The notes: generated by a model not told the origin, from the letters alone. DNA of 5,361 bases from Helicobacteraceae bacterium (GCA_031273735.1 JAISRI010000043.1:1-5361); one strand, 5' to 3'; positions 1-5,199 are shown, numbered from the stretch's first letter. Numbers and translations are program-made.

Positions 1-225
1 ATTAAAATCGCGTATATTCCCGATCAAAAAGTCGTAGAGCTAAAAGCGCTAAAGCTATATATTAACAGTTTTCGCAACCGCCATATCTCTCACGAAAGCG
101 CGGCGAACGAGATATATAATACCTTGCTTGACGCGCTCAAACCTCGATCGCTTAGGTTAATCGCCGATTTTTCGCCTCGAGGCAACGTCCATACAATTAT
201 TGAAATTTCCAACGCTTCGCAGTAA
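1..225 (+). CDS. queF: QueF, NADPH-dependent 7-cyano-7-deazaguanine reductase (C-terminal 74 residues, 5'-truncated)
   Basis: The frame is open from the window's first base to a TAA at 223-225, giving 74 residues. The product reduces preQ0 to preQ1, a cytosolic step in making queuosine for tRNA wobble positions. Visible family signatures are VVELKALKLYINSF, which matches the QueF motif E-(S/L)-K-(S/A)-x-K-(L/Y)-(Y/F/W) linked to NADPH binding, then RNRHISHE, whose His-Glu pair contributes to substrate recognition in the family, then the closing DFSPRGNVHTIIE. Short single-domain (type I, YkvM-like) QueF proteins such as the Campylobacter one are about 127 residues, so roughly the last 60% is present. 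The catalytic Cys and Asp lie upstream, outside the window, and cannot be checked. Residues after IIEI are a short unconserved tail. No clear terminator hairpin follows the stop. Confidence 0.93.
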   Translation: MKIAYIPDQKVVELKALKLYINSFRNRHISHESAANEIYNTLLDALKPRSLRLIADFSPRGNVHTIIEISNASQ

Positions 226-271
226 CCGCGATTTTTCATTCCTAAGAGATCGTAATTAAAGGTAAAAAGCG

Positions 272-277
272 TATTAT
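272..277 (+). promoter_or_regulatory. Possible sigma-70 -10 box for the acetyltransferase-like gene
   Basis: TATTAT lies 45 bp before the ATG at 322, downstream of the AT-rich stretch GTAATTAAAGGTAAAAAG. Campylobacterota sigma-70 promoters usually lack a conserved -35 box and rely on a -10 box with AT-rich DNA upstream, which fits. The gap between queF and the next gene is only 96 bp, so read-through from queF is also possible. The call rests on one hexamer, one mismatch from TATAAT. Confidence 0.3.
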
Positions 278-321
278 AGCATTATCGTTTGCTTTGAAAT
301 CTTTGCATAGAAAGGCGTAAA

Positions 322-969
322 ATGGGAAAAAAGTTGTTTAACGAGGAGCTAGATCGTTTAAGAGTTTTATTTCGCTTAGACGTAGATTGCGAAAGCGAGA
401 TCGACGACGGCGATTACGAAAACTACATTAAATCGTTTAACGGCGAGATACTATTGATCGAGTATGACGAAGACGCCGACGAAGAGATTCAAACCAATAT
501 TGGATACGTAGAGGTATATCAAATAGAGGGAACAAGGGCGCTTGACGACGGATTAGATATTTTCATAGTATGCGACGCTCTTGACGGAGAGTTAGCGGAA
601 TACGCCTTTTTGATGTACGACGACGAAGGTTATATTAAGGAAGAGTTGGTTGAAACGCCTCCGACAAACGATATTTTAATCGTGAGAGAAATAGCGATTA
701 AAAAGGAGTATCAGGGCAACAATTTAGGGATTTTGGTCGCGAAAAATATCATAAAGCGTTTGGGATATAGTTGCGGCGCGGTTTTGATTAACTCTACTCC
801 TCTAAGATTTTCGAAAGAAAACGACGATCTAAAAGAGGCGTTTTATTCCGAAAGATTTAATGTAACGCGGGAGCGCGCGTTGGAAAAATTAAATCGATAT
901 TGGCGGCAAGTTGACCCTAATATCAAAGAGAGCGGCAACAAAGTAATACTCTATATTCCGCAAGAATAG
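322..969 (+). CDS. GNAT-fold N-acetyltransferase-like protein, substrate unknown
   Basis: This is a complete 215-residue protein. ATG at 322 is preceded by AAAGG at 311-315, 6 bp upstream, which supports the start. Residues about 118-146 look like GNAT motif A: a beta strand (ILIVREIAI) followed by EYQGNNLG, matching the acetyl-CoA pyrophosphate loop pattern (Q/R)-x-x-G-x-(G/A) loosely, then helix ILVAKNIIKRLG. The tail from 152 on (VLINSTPLRFS, then a C-terminal strand KVILYIPQE) fits the second half of such a fold. The first 110 residues are strongly acidic, with clusters such as DDGDYE and DEDADEE, and match no domain I recognise. There is no signal peptide or membrane segment, so it should be cytosolic. 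It is co-directional with queF and convergent with maf, so its neighbours do not reveal its role. Transfer of an acyl group is inferred from the fold only. Confidence 0.72.
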   Translation: MGKKLFNEELDRLRVLFRLDVDCESEIDDGDYENYIKSFNGEILLIEYDEDADEEIQTNIGYVEVYQIEGTRALDDGLDIFIVCDALDGELAEYAFLMYDDEGYIKEELVETPPTNDILIVREIAIKKEYQGNNLGILVAKNIIKRLGYSCGAVLINSTPLRFSKENDDLKEAFYSERFNVTRERALEKLNRYWRQVDPNIKESGNKVILYIPQE

Positions 970-973
970 ATAG

Positions 974-998
974 TTTTAGAAACGATATTTTTCTAAAA
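974..998. terminator. AT-rich inverted repeat at the junction of two convergent genes (possible bidirectional terminator)
   Basis: TTTTAGAAA at 974-982 and TTTCTAAAA at 990-998 form a perfect 9-bp inverted repeat with a 7-base spacer. It lies just past the stop of the acetyltransferase-like gene and spans the last codons and stop of maf. The position suits ending transcription from both sides. The stem is weak, with only one G-C pair, and no clean T run follows on either strand, so efficient intrinsic termination is doubtful. Confidence 0.3.
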
Positions 999-2862
999 TG
1001 TTTAGTTGCGCCTCGATCGCGCCTTTGACGCTAAAAAACCACAAGCGATGAGCAAAAAGATAGTCTAAATGTTTTTCTTTTTGCTCGGTTTCATTTCGCG
1101 GTATTTTCACCGTAATTTTGGCGATATTTAGCTCTAAATTGACGATCATTGCGCGAAGGCTGTCCCAAAAGTATTTCATAAAGGTTGGATCTTCTAAAAT
1201 TGCTTTGGCTTTATCTATGTCTGCGTTGATTCGCGCGATCGCCGTAAAATCTCCCTTTTCGATCTGCTCTTCTTTGCTTAATCCTTCGAGTTCGACCGCT
1301 AAATCGACGACTTGTTTTTGAAGCGGCAAAATTTCGTCTAACGCCTTTTTTCCTTCTTGTTTCATAACGTCGATTATCTTTTTGATTTGCGCTTTTTCTT
1401 CTTTGATAGTTTTTGTGTTCGCATTTTTCAAAACGATTTTTATTTTAGGCGTTTTGCGATCGACAAATTGCGCGACAATTTCGCTAAAAGGGCGATCGAT
1501 AGCGCCGTCGATATGAGCGCCGCCTTCGGTGCAGTTATACGTCGTCATTTTGTCTTTAGCGTCGGCGATATTTTGGATAAAAAAGTTTCTAAAAAGTTCC
1601 CAAACGGAGTTTGATCTAACTTTGCCTTTGCCTCCCCACGCGGGAAAATATATCTTCTCTTCCGTATCCATATGTTTTATCACGCTAGGATCGCGTTCGC
1701 CGAAAATATGATCGCTTGCGTGCGTGGTTTTATCGTCTAAACTATACGATAAATCTTGTCCGATCAGCGCGACTTGTTTATAACCTAGCAAAAAGGCTAG
1801 TTCATAACCTAGATTTGCCGCGCTCATACCGATTCCCGCATAACCGTGCCGATCAAGCCCGAAAACCATCATATATCCAAAAGGGCGCATAATAAGGCAT
1901 TTCGTCCCTTTTACCGCTTCGACCAAACGTCTATGGACAAGCGCGCTAATCGCAAAAACGCCGATCTTTTTTTGAAACTCTTCGCTTGTTTGTTCGTAAA
2001 ATCTCGCGGTTAATTCCACGCGCTCTAAACTCGTAACGATATCTGGAACAATCCCATGTTTTTCTAATATCGGCAAAGAGGCGTCTACGCTGATGATCGT
2101 AACGTAATCTTGAATCTCTTTTAATAGCGGCAGTTGTTTGGTTAAAGATGGCCCTGTAGCGACTGTTATCGCAAGCTCGGCGTTCTTTTTATCGCGCATA
2201 TCGATAAACGCCGCGTTTTTTATCATTTCGTCGGCGTTTTGCAAGAAATTATCCACGCCGATCAGCGCGTCTTCAAGATCGTTTCCGTGCGTTTTAACAA
2301 TCTGAATAATAGCGTCGATCATAAGCCTATTTACCTTCTCGATCGTTTGCTGGTAGCGAGCGTATATCGGCAGGGCGATAATCAGATCGTAAAGTTTCAG
2401 ATAAACCAACAGATCGTCTATTTTCGCCAAATTCATCGCCGCGGCGGAATCAAAACGATTTGCATTGACGATCGTAAATCTTTTAGCCGCAATCTCTTTG
2501 GAAAAATCGCACAAATGCAACGCGATATAAACAACCTCCAATTCAGGCTCGAAAACAAAAATTCTACTAAAGCTATTATTGCCCAAAAGCGCCTTAAATA
2601 ATATCCCGTTTCCAATCCCGAAGAAACATAAAAAAGGATACGCCATCTTAGGCGCGATCTCTTTTAATTTATCCTCGGTGTCGCCGATTGGCGAACGATA
2701 AAAAGGGATATTTACGGCGCGATCGACGATATTTACGTCGATAGGATCGCTTCCCGCAAACACCTCGAAACGATCGTTACCTTCTATCTCTTGCAGAGAT
2801 TTTAATAATTCCCCGTCGATCTCGCGCAAAGCCGCTAAATTTTTGCGGTAGTTTTCTTCCAT
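976..2862 (-). CDS. Maf-family motility-associated factor, probable flagellin nonulosonate glycosyltransferase (MptE-like/DUF115 domain)
   Basis: Using ATG at 2862-2860 the protein has 628 residues. The open frame extends to a TTG at 2889, but that codon starts 2 bp after the flagellin stop and lacks a Shine-Dalgarno sequence. MEENYRKNLAALREID is the usual kind of Maf N-terminus, so the ATG is preferred. The N-terminal region carries FGIGNG (about 81-86) and FEPE (104-107), a Rossmann-like pair. The central DUF115/MptE-like domain carries ATGPSL (235-240), SVDAS (258-262), IGQDLSYS (367-374) and GGAHIDG (447-453). The C-terminal part, from about 485, is a charged helical region without catalytic motifs. 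Maf proteins are needed to add pseudaminic or legionaminic acid to flagellin Ser/Thr in the cytoplasm before export. The gene lies 29 bp behind flagellin on the same strand, so it is probably co-transcribed. C. jejuni has several Maf paralogues, so I give no symbol. No poly-G/C phase-variation tract is visible inside it. Confidence 0.9.
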   Translation of the reverse strand: MEENYRKNLAALREIDGELLKSLQEIEGNDRFEVFAGSDPIDVNIVDRAVNIPFYRSPIGDTEDKLKEIAPKMAYPFLCFFGIGNGILFKALLGNNSFSRIFVFEPELEVVYIALHLCDFSKEIAAKRFTIVNANRFDSAAAMNLAKIDDLLVYLKLYDLIIALPIYARYQQTIEKVNRLMIDAIIQIVKTHGNDLEDALIGVDNFLQNADEMIKNAAFIDMRDKKNAELAITVATGPSLTKQLPLLKEIQDYVTIISVDASLPILEKHGIVPDIVTSLERVELTARFYEQTSEEFQKKIGVFAISALVHRRLVEAVKGTKCLIMRPFGYMMVFGLDRHGYAGIGMSAANLGYELAFLLGYKQVALIGQDLSYSLDDKTTHASDHIFGERDPSVIKHMDTEEKIYFPAWGGKGKVRSNSVWELFRNFFIQNIADAKDKMTTYNCTEGGAHIDGAIDRPFSEIVAQFVDRKTPKIKIVLKNANTKTIKEEKAQIKKIIDVMKQEGKKALDEILPLQKQVVDLAVELEGLSKEEQIEKGDFTAIARINADIDKAKAILEDPTFMKYFWDSLRAMIVNLELNIAKITVKIPRNETEQKEKHLDYLFAHRLWFFSVKGAIEAQLNILEKYRF

Positions 2863-2891
2863 ATTTAGCGCCACGACAATCGCCGCCAAAG

Positions 2892-4391
2892 CTATTGAAG
2901 CAGTCTTAAGACGTGTTGCTGGATCTGATTAGCCTGACTTAAAGCGAAGCTACCGGATTGCGCCAAAATCGACTGCTTGCTAAAGTTCGCGCTCTCCGCG
3001 CCGAAGTCCAGATCGCGAATCGTCGATTCGGAGCTTTGAACGTTTACTTGCGCGTTTGAAATGTTGGTGATCGTAACCTCGATCTGATTTTGCACGGCGC
3101 CCAAGTCGGCGCGAATCTCGTCGAGAAGCTCTAGCGCCGCGTCGGCAATATCCATCGTGATCATCGCGCCTTGCCGCGTCGTTACGCCTACGCCCAAATA
3201 TTTTCCCGCCGCCGCCGTTTGAATCGCGTTCGCGTAAGCGCCGCCCGCCGCGCCTTGAAGCGCCGTAAAGTTGCCGATCACGTCCTGCATATTGGTAAAA
3301 GCCTGATAGCCGCCCGAATTGATCTTGCCTACAAGCGAACCCGTCGCCGTGTAATTAATATCCCTCGCGTTGCTATGCACAAGCGTCAGCCGCCCGTAGT
3401 TTTCGTGCGCCGTCGCGCTCGTAGCGCCAAGCCCCATCTGCGATCCGCCCGCGCTCGTCGTAACGTGAATACCGCGCCCGTCTCGCGACGTGAGATTCAG
3501 CCGTCCCTCTTCGTCTATACTTGCGTAAACGCCCGTGAGCATAGTAAAAGAGTTGATCGCGTTTATTAGATTGCCGTTGCGATCGTTGGCATCCACGTTA
3601 TCCACATCGCCGATCAGAACGTCGTTAATTTGCAACGCTTTGATCGTACCGCTTTGAACCGCCGACGCGCCGGTCGATTGGACGTTGAAGGTCGCTCTAG
3701 CGCCGATCGTATCGCTGTATTTGTTGATAGATTCGGCAAGAGCGCCCAAACCCGTCCCCGCGCCATAACTGATCCGCACGCTTTCAAGCGTGATTGGCGC
3801 GGCGCCCGTGCTACTCTGAAAGGTTAAAATCGTCGAACTAGCCGCCGTGATCGTAGCCGTCGTTTCCAACCGAACGCCGCCGATCTTGCTTGCCATCGTG
3901 CAGCCGATCGAGGCTTTAATGGTCTCGTTGGAATAAGCGCCGATCTGAAACTCTTTATTCACGAAACTACCCGCAAGCAACTTCATTCCGTTAAAACTCG
4001 TCTGGACGGCTATATTGTTTAGCTGTTCTACTAAACGGTTGATGTCGCGTTGAATAGCCGTTCGGCTCTTTTGGTTTTGCCCGTCTTGCGCGGCTTGAAT
4101 CGCCTTTGATTTGATTATGTCGCAGATTTTGATCTGTTCGTCCATAGCTTTATCGGCGATCTGAATAATGCCGATCGCGTCGTTTGCGTTGCGAATCGCC
4201 TGCCCAAGCGCGTTGGCTTGGCTTCTTAAACTATCGGCGATCGCCATACCCGAAGAGTCGTCGGCGGCTTTGTTGATACGAAGTCCGGAGGAGAGTCTGC
4301 CAACCGATTTGTCAATTTCGCGGCTTGTCGTCGTCGAATTAACCTGCGCGTTCATCGCCGCGATGTTGGTGTTTATCTTTAAAAAGCCCAT
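2892..4391 (-). CDS. Flagellin (FlaA/FlaB type), flagellar filament subunit
   Basis: The protein has 499 residues from ATG 4391-4389. A GTG at 4430 would add 13 residues, but MGFLKINTNIAAMNAQ is the canonical flagellin N-terminus and AAGGAG lies 10 bp upstream of the internal ATG. Residues 1-170 form the conserved D0/D1 helices (VGRLSSGLRINKAADDSSGMAIAD, in part). Residues about 171-400 form the variable surface domain, rich in Ser and Thr, including a flagellin IN-type repeat near 245-310. Residues 405-499 are the returning D1/D0 helices, ending SQANQIQQHVLRLLQ. Subunits are exported through the type III flagellar apparatus and polymerise at the tip. The TLR5-contact segment (about 84-100) reads like Campylobacter, not enteric, flagellin. 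Cysteines occur at 90 and 164, rare in flagellins. The variable part looks richer in GC than the flanking genes. The sigma-54 promoter suggests a flaB-like regulatory class, but sequence alone does not separate FlaA from FlaB. Confidence 0.96.
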   Translation of the reverse strand: MGFLKINTNIAAMNAQVNSTTTSREIDKSVGRLSSGLRINKAADDSSGMAIADSLRSQANALGQAIRNANDAIGIIQIADKAMDEQIKICDIIKSKAIQAAQDGQNQKSRTAIQRDINRLVEQLNNIAVQTSFNGMKLLAGSFVNKEFQIGAYSNETIKASIGCTMASKIGGVRLETTATITAASSTILTFQSSTGAAPITLESVRISYGAGTGLGALAESINKYSDTIGARATFNVQSTGASAVQSGTIKALQINDVLIGDVDNVDANDRNGNLINAINSFTMLTGVYASIDEEGRLNLTSRDGRGIHVTTSAGGSQMGLGATSATAHENYGRLTLVHSNARDINYTATGSLVGKINSGGYQAFTNMQDVIGNFTALQGAAGGAYANAIQTAAAGKYLGVGVTTRQGAMITMDIADAALELLDEIRADLGAVQNQIEVTITNISNAQVNVQSSESTIRDLDFGAESANFSKQSILAQSGSFALSQANQIQQHVLRLLQ

Positions 4392-4401
4392 AACGTTTTG
4401 G

Positions 4402-4407
4402 CTCCTT
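4402..4407 (-). promoter_or_regulatory. Ribosome binding site of flagellin (decides the start)
   Basis: Read on the minus strand this is AAGGAG, separated by 10 bases from ATG at 4391. It lies between the upstream GTG at 4430 and this ATG, so it can only serve the internal start. That agrees with the conserved flagellin N-terminus beginning at that ATG. Confidence 0.85.
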
Positions 4408-4430
4408 GAGCGTTTTTGTTGTCTATTCAC

Positions 4431-4448
4431 AAGCAGTTTTTATTCCAA
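4431..4448 (-). promoter_or_regulatory. Sigma-54 (RpoN) promoter of the flagellin-maf unit
   Basis: On the minus strand the site reads TTGGAATAAAAACTGCTT. The invariant GG (4446-4445) and GC (4434-4433) are separated by exactly 10 bases, as sigma-54 requires for its -24 and -12 elements. The GGAA...TGCTT form resembles Campylobacter and Helicobacter RpoN promoters of rod, hook and flaB genes. Transcription would start near 4421, leaving a leader of about 30 bases that contains the AAGGAG. RpoN in this group is activated by the FlgSR two-component system. I found no convincing sigma-28 (FliA) box between 4392 and 4510. Confidence 0.8.
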
Positions 4449-4523
4449 AACGCGAAACGCTAAAAGAAACAAAAATCAAACCGATCGCGCCTATAATGAT
4501 CGACGGCTTCGCCGCCGCCGCTT

Positions 4524-4556
4524 CGCGGGAATAACTGTATATGTAGGCTTTGCTTC
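4524..4556 (-). repeat. Repeat E: isolated arm of the palindromic repeat family with 3' extension
   Basis: GCGGGAATAACTGT at 4525-4538 is the reverse complement of the family's left arm GCAGTCATTCCCGC with two changes, so it looks like one end of a minus-oriented copy. The partner arm (TTTGGATTCCCGC) is not recognisable to its left, only the GC-rich CGGCTTCGCCGCCGCCGCTT. The 33 bases starting at 4524 align without gaps to 5100-5132, with about 8 differences that are nearly all transitions, so the shared unit extends beyond the core palindrome. Confidence 0.55.
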
Positions 4557-4616
4557 GTTTAAGGTAGTTTTCCAAATGCCTCGATCGTTTCGTTTATTTA
4601 GCAAAACCGTTGCATT

Positions 4617-4667
4617 CAGTCATTCCCGCGAAGCGCGACGCTCGCAATTAGGAAAGCTGGAATCCAA
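4617..4667 (+). repeat. Repeat A: REP/dRS3-like palindromic element with diverged right arm
   Basis: The left arm CAGTCATTCCCGCG (4617-4630) is identical over 14 bases to that of copy B. The right arm GGAATCCAAA (4659-4668) matches the family, but it is preceded by AAAGCT in place of the expected GGCG, so the outer stem is only ATTCC/GGAAT. The loop holds an inner hairpin, GCG(A)AGCG-CGA-CGCTCGC, at 4628-4645. Confidence 0.7.
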
Positions 4668-4722
4668 AAAAAAGGATCGTCGTATTTCTAAACCCGTCTT
4701 TAACAAAGCAAGATTAACAGCC

Positions 4723-4841
4723 GCAGTCATTCCCGCGACGGAGCGATAGCTTCCGTAGGAAGCGTCAATCCTCCGCGCCTTGCGCTCCTCCACTCTGTTA
4801 CGGAGCGAGCGCTTCGCGGAGGAAGGCGGGAATCCAAACTA
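4723..4841 (+). repeat. Repeat B: expanded (about 119 bp) REP/dRS3-like element with nested hairpins
   Basis: The outer arms are GCAGTCATTCCCGCG (4723-4737) and GGCGGGAATCCAAACTA (4825-4841), able to pair as ATTCCCGC/GCGGGAAT. The 17-base right arm is identical to that of copy C. Inside are GCTTCC-GTA-GGAAGC (4749-4763), a 9-bp stem TCCTCCGCG (4769-4777) with CGCGGAGGA (4815-4823), and, nested in that, CGCTCC (4783-4788) with GGAGCG (4802-4807). The series of concentric stems suggests a folded DNA or RNA element. It encodes no protein that I can recognise. Confidence 0.75.
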
Positions 4842-4892
4842 GAAATCCGACATATTCAGAAACCTTACGTATTTTCCACAAATCCTACAACT

Positions 4893-4926
4893 GCGGTCAT
4901 TCCCGCGTAGGCGGGAATCCAAACTA
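4893..4926 (+). repeat. Repeat C: minimal REP/dRS3-like palindrome
   Basis: This is the shortest complete copy, 34 bp. Perfect 8-bp arms ATTCCCGC (4899-4906) and GCGGGAAT (4911-4918) enclose the loop GTAG, preceded by GCGGTC and followed by CCAAACTA. The core fits ATTCCC-N8-GGGAAT, the pattern of the Neisseria dRS3 repeat. Very similar GTCATTCCCGCG..GGCGGGAATCC palindromes are scattered in many proteobacteria. The likeness may be convergent and does not prove common origin. Confidence 0.85.
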
Positions 4927-4991
4927 AGACTTACGGTATTCAAGTAAGCGATCAGATTACAATAATACAAAATACGCACGGCTACGCCGTA

Positions 4992-5114
4992 TTTGGATTC
5001 CCGCCTTCCTTCGCGATGAGGCGCGAAACAGCGCCGAACCCGCTCCATAAAACAATGCCTCGCGAAAGTAGCGAGCCGCTTGTGAGAGGAGCGCGGGGAC
5101 GCGGAAATAACCGC
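4992..5114 (-). repeat. Repeat D: expanded (about 123 bp) REP/dRS3-like element in inverse orientation to B
   Basis: TTTGGATTCCCGCCTTCC at 4992-5009 is the exact reverse complement of 18 bases of copy B's right arm. Over 24 bases (4992-5015 against 4815-4838) there is one difference. The other end, GCGGAAATAACCGC (5101-5114), is a two-change version of the reverse-complemented left arm of copy C. Inside are hairpins GGCGC-GAAACA-GCGCC (5020-5035) and CTCGC-GAAAGTA-GCGAG (5059-5075), and a longer pairing CGCTCC (5041-5046) with GGAGCG (5088-5093), echoing the same pair inside B. The interiors of B and D otherwise share little. Confidence 0.65.
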
Positions 5115-5132
5115 TTATGTGGGTTTTGCCTT
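5100..5132. repeat. Second copy of the 33-bp arm shared with repeat E
   Basis: The segment aligns gap-free with 4524-4556 at about 25 of 33 positions, with nearly all differences being transitions. It contains the outer end of repeat D plus the extension TTATGTGGGTTTTGC beyond it. The two copies lie in the same orientation about 576 bp apart and roughly frame the repeat cluster. Confidence 0.5.
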
Positions 5133-5150
5133 ATAAAAAAGGCTTAATAG

Positions 5151-5166
5151 CGCAACGATCGTTGCG
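5151..5166. terminator. Perfect 16-bp palindrome, possible terminator or operator
   Basis: CGCAACGATCGTTGCG is self-complementary and could form a 6-bp stem with a GATC loop in RNA. It is followed by TTTCGG, a weak T run. It lies about 28 bp upstream of the -10 box at 5194, close to where a -35 region would be, so it could equally be a binding site for a dimeric regulator of the downstream gene. No gene reads into it within the window, which weakens the terminator reading. Confidence 0.35.
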
Positions 5167-5193
5167 TTTCGGCTTTAATTTTCTCTTTTCCGC

Positions 5194-5199
5194 TATAAT
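5194..5199 (+). promoter_or_regulatory. Sigma-70 -10 box for the gene at 5233
   Basis: This is an exact TATAAT, preceded by the T-rich stretch TTTAATTTTCTCTTTTCC, a typical Campylobacterota housekeeping promoter with no clear -35 box. The start of transcription would fall near 5206, giving a leader of about 27 bases that holds the ribosome binding site. Confidence 0.65.

Larger units (their letters stand above)
4449..5193. other. Repeat-rich intergenic region without credible genes
   Basis: This stretch of about 745 bp separates the leftward flagellin unit from the rightward gene at 5233. It holds at least five copies or part copies of one palindromic repeat family (listed separately) plus a palindrome near its right end. 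Open frames crossing it, for example 4839-5048 on the minus strand, encode repeat-derived peptides such as LDSRLRGND and are not genes. Outside the repeats I see only AT-rich spacer, with a TATAAT-like hexamer at 4492-4497 and a short hairpin, ACGGC-TAC-GCCGT, at 4978-4990. I see no tRNA or recognisable riboswitch. Confidence 0.75.

Noticed and set aside
2239..2601. 120-codon plus-strand frame inside maf
   Set aside because: It is antisense to a clearly conserved Maf coding region, with no supporting ribosome binding site.
3171..3569. 132-codon plus-strand frame inside flagellin
   Set aside because: It is an antisense shadow of a GC-rich coding region, extremely Arg-rich and without a plausible start site.
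4392..4430. Longer flagellin start at GTG 4430
   Set aside because: The 13 extra residues (MNRQQKRSRSQNV) precede the canonical MGFLKINTN, the AAGGAG sits downstream of that GTG, and the sigma-54 start would fall at about 4421, after it.
4492..4497. TATAAT on the + strand as a promoter
   Set aside because: It would transcribe into the repeat cluster, where no gene follows for over 700 bp, and on the minus strand it is too far upstream of flagellin compared with the well-formed sigma-54 site. It is probably a chance match in AT-rich DNA.
4168..4749. 193-codon plus-strand open frame overlapping the flagellin 5' end and promoter
   Set aside because: It is antisense to the most conserved part of flagellin and then crosses the promoter and repeats. 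The translation is Arg/Ser-rich without domain character.
4839..5048. 69-codon minus-strand open frame across the repeat region
   Set aside because: It contains LDSRLRGND, the peptide produced by translating GGATTCCCGCCTACGCGGGAATGAC-type palindromes, and it runs from repeat D through repeat C to the end of B. No ribosome binding site or protein family is recognisable.
4617..5114. CRISPR array
   Set aside because: The repeats are palindromic, differ in length, occur in both orientations and have irregular spacing. There are no uniform spacers and no cas gene.
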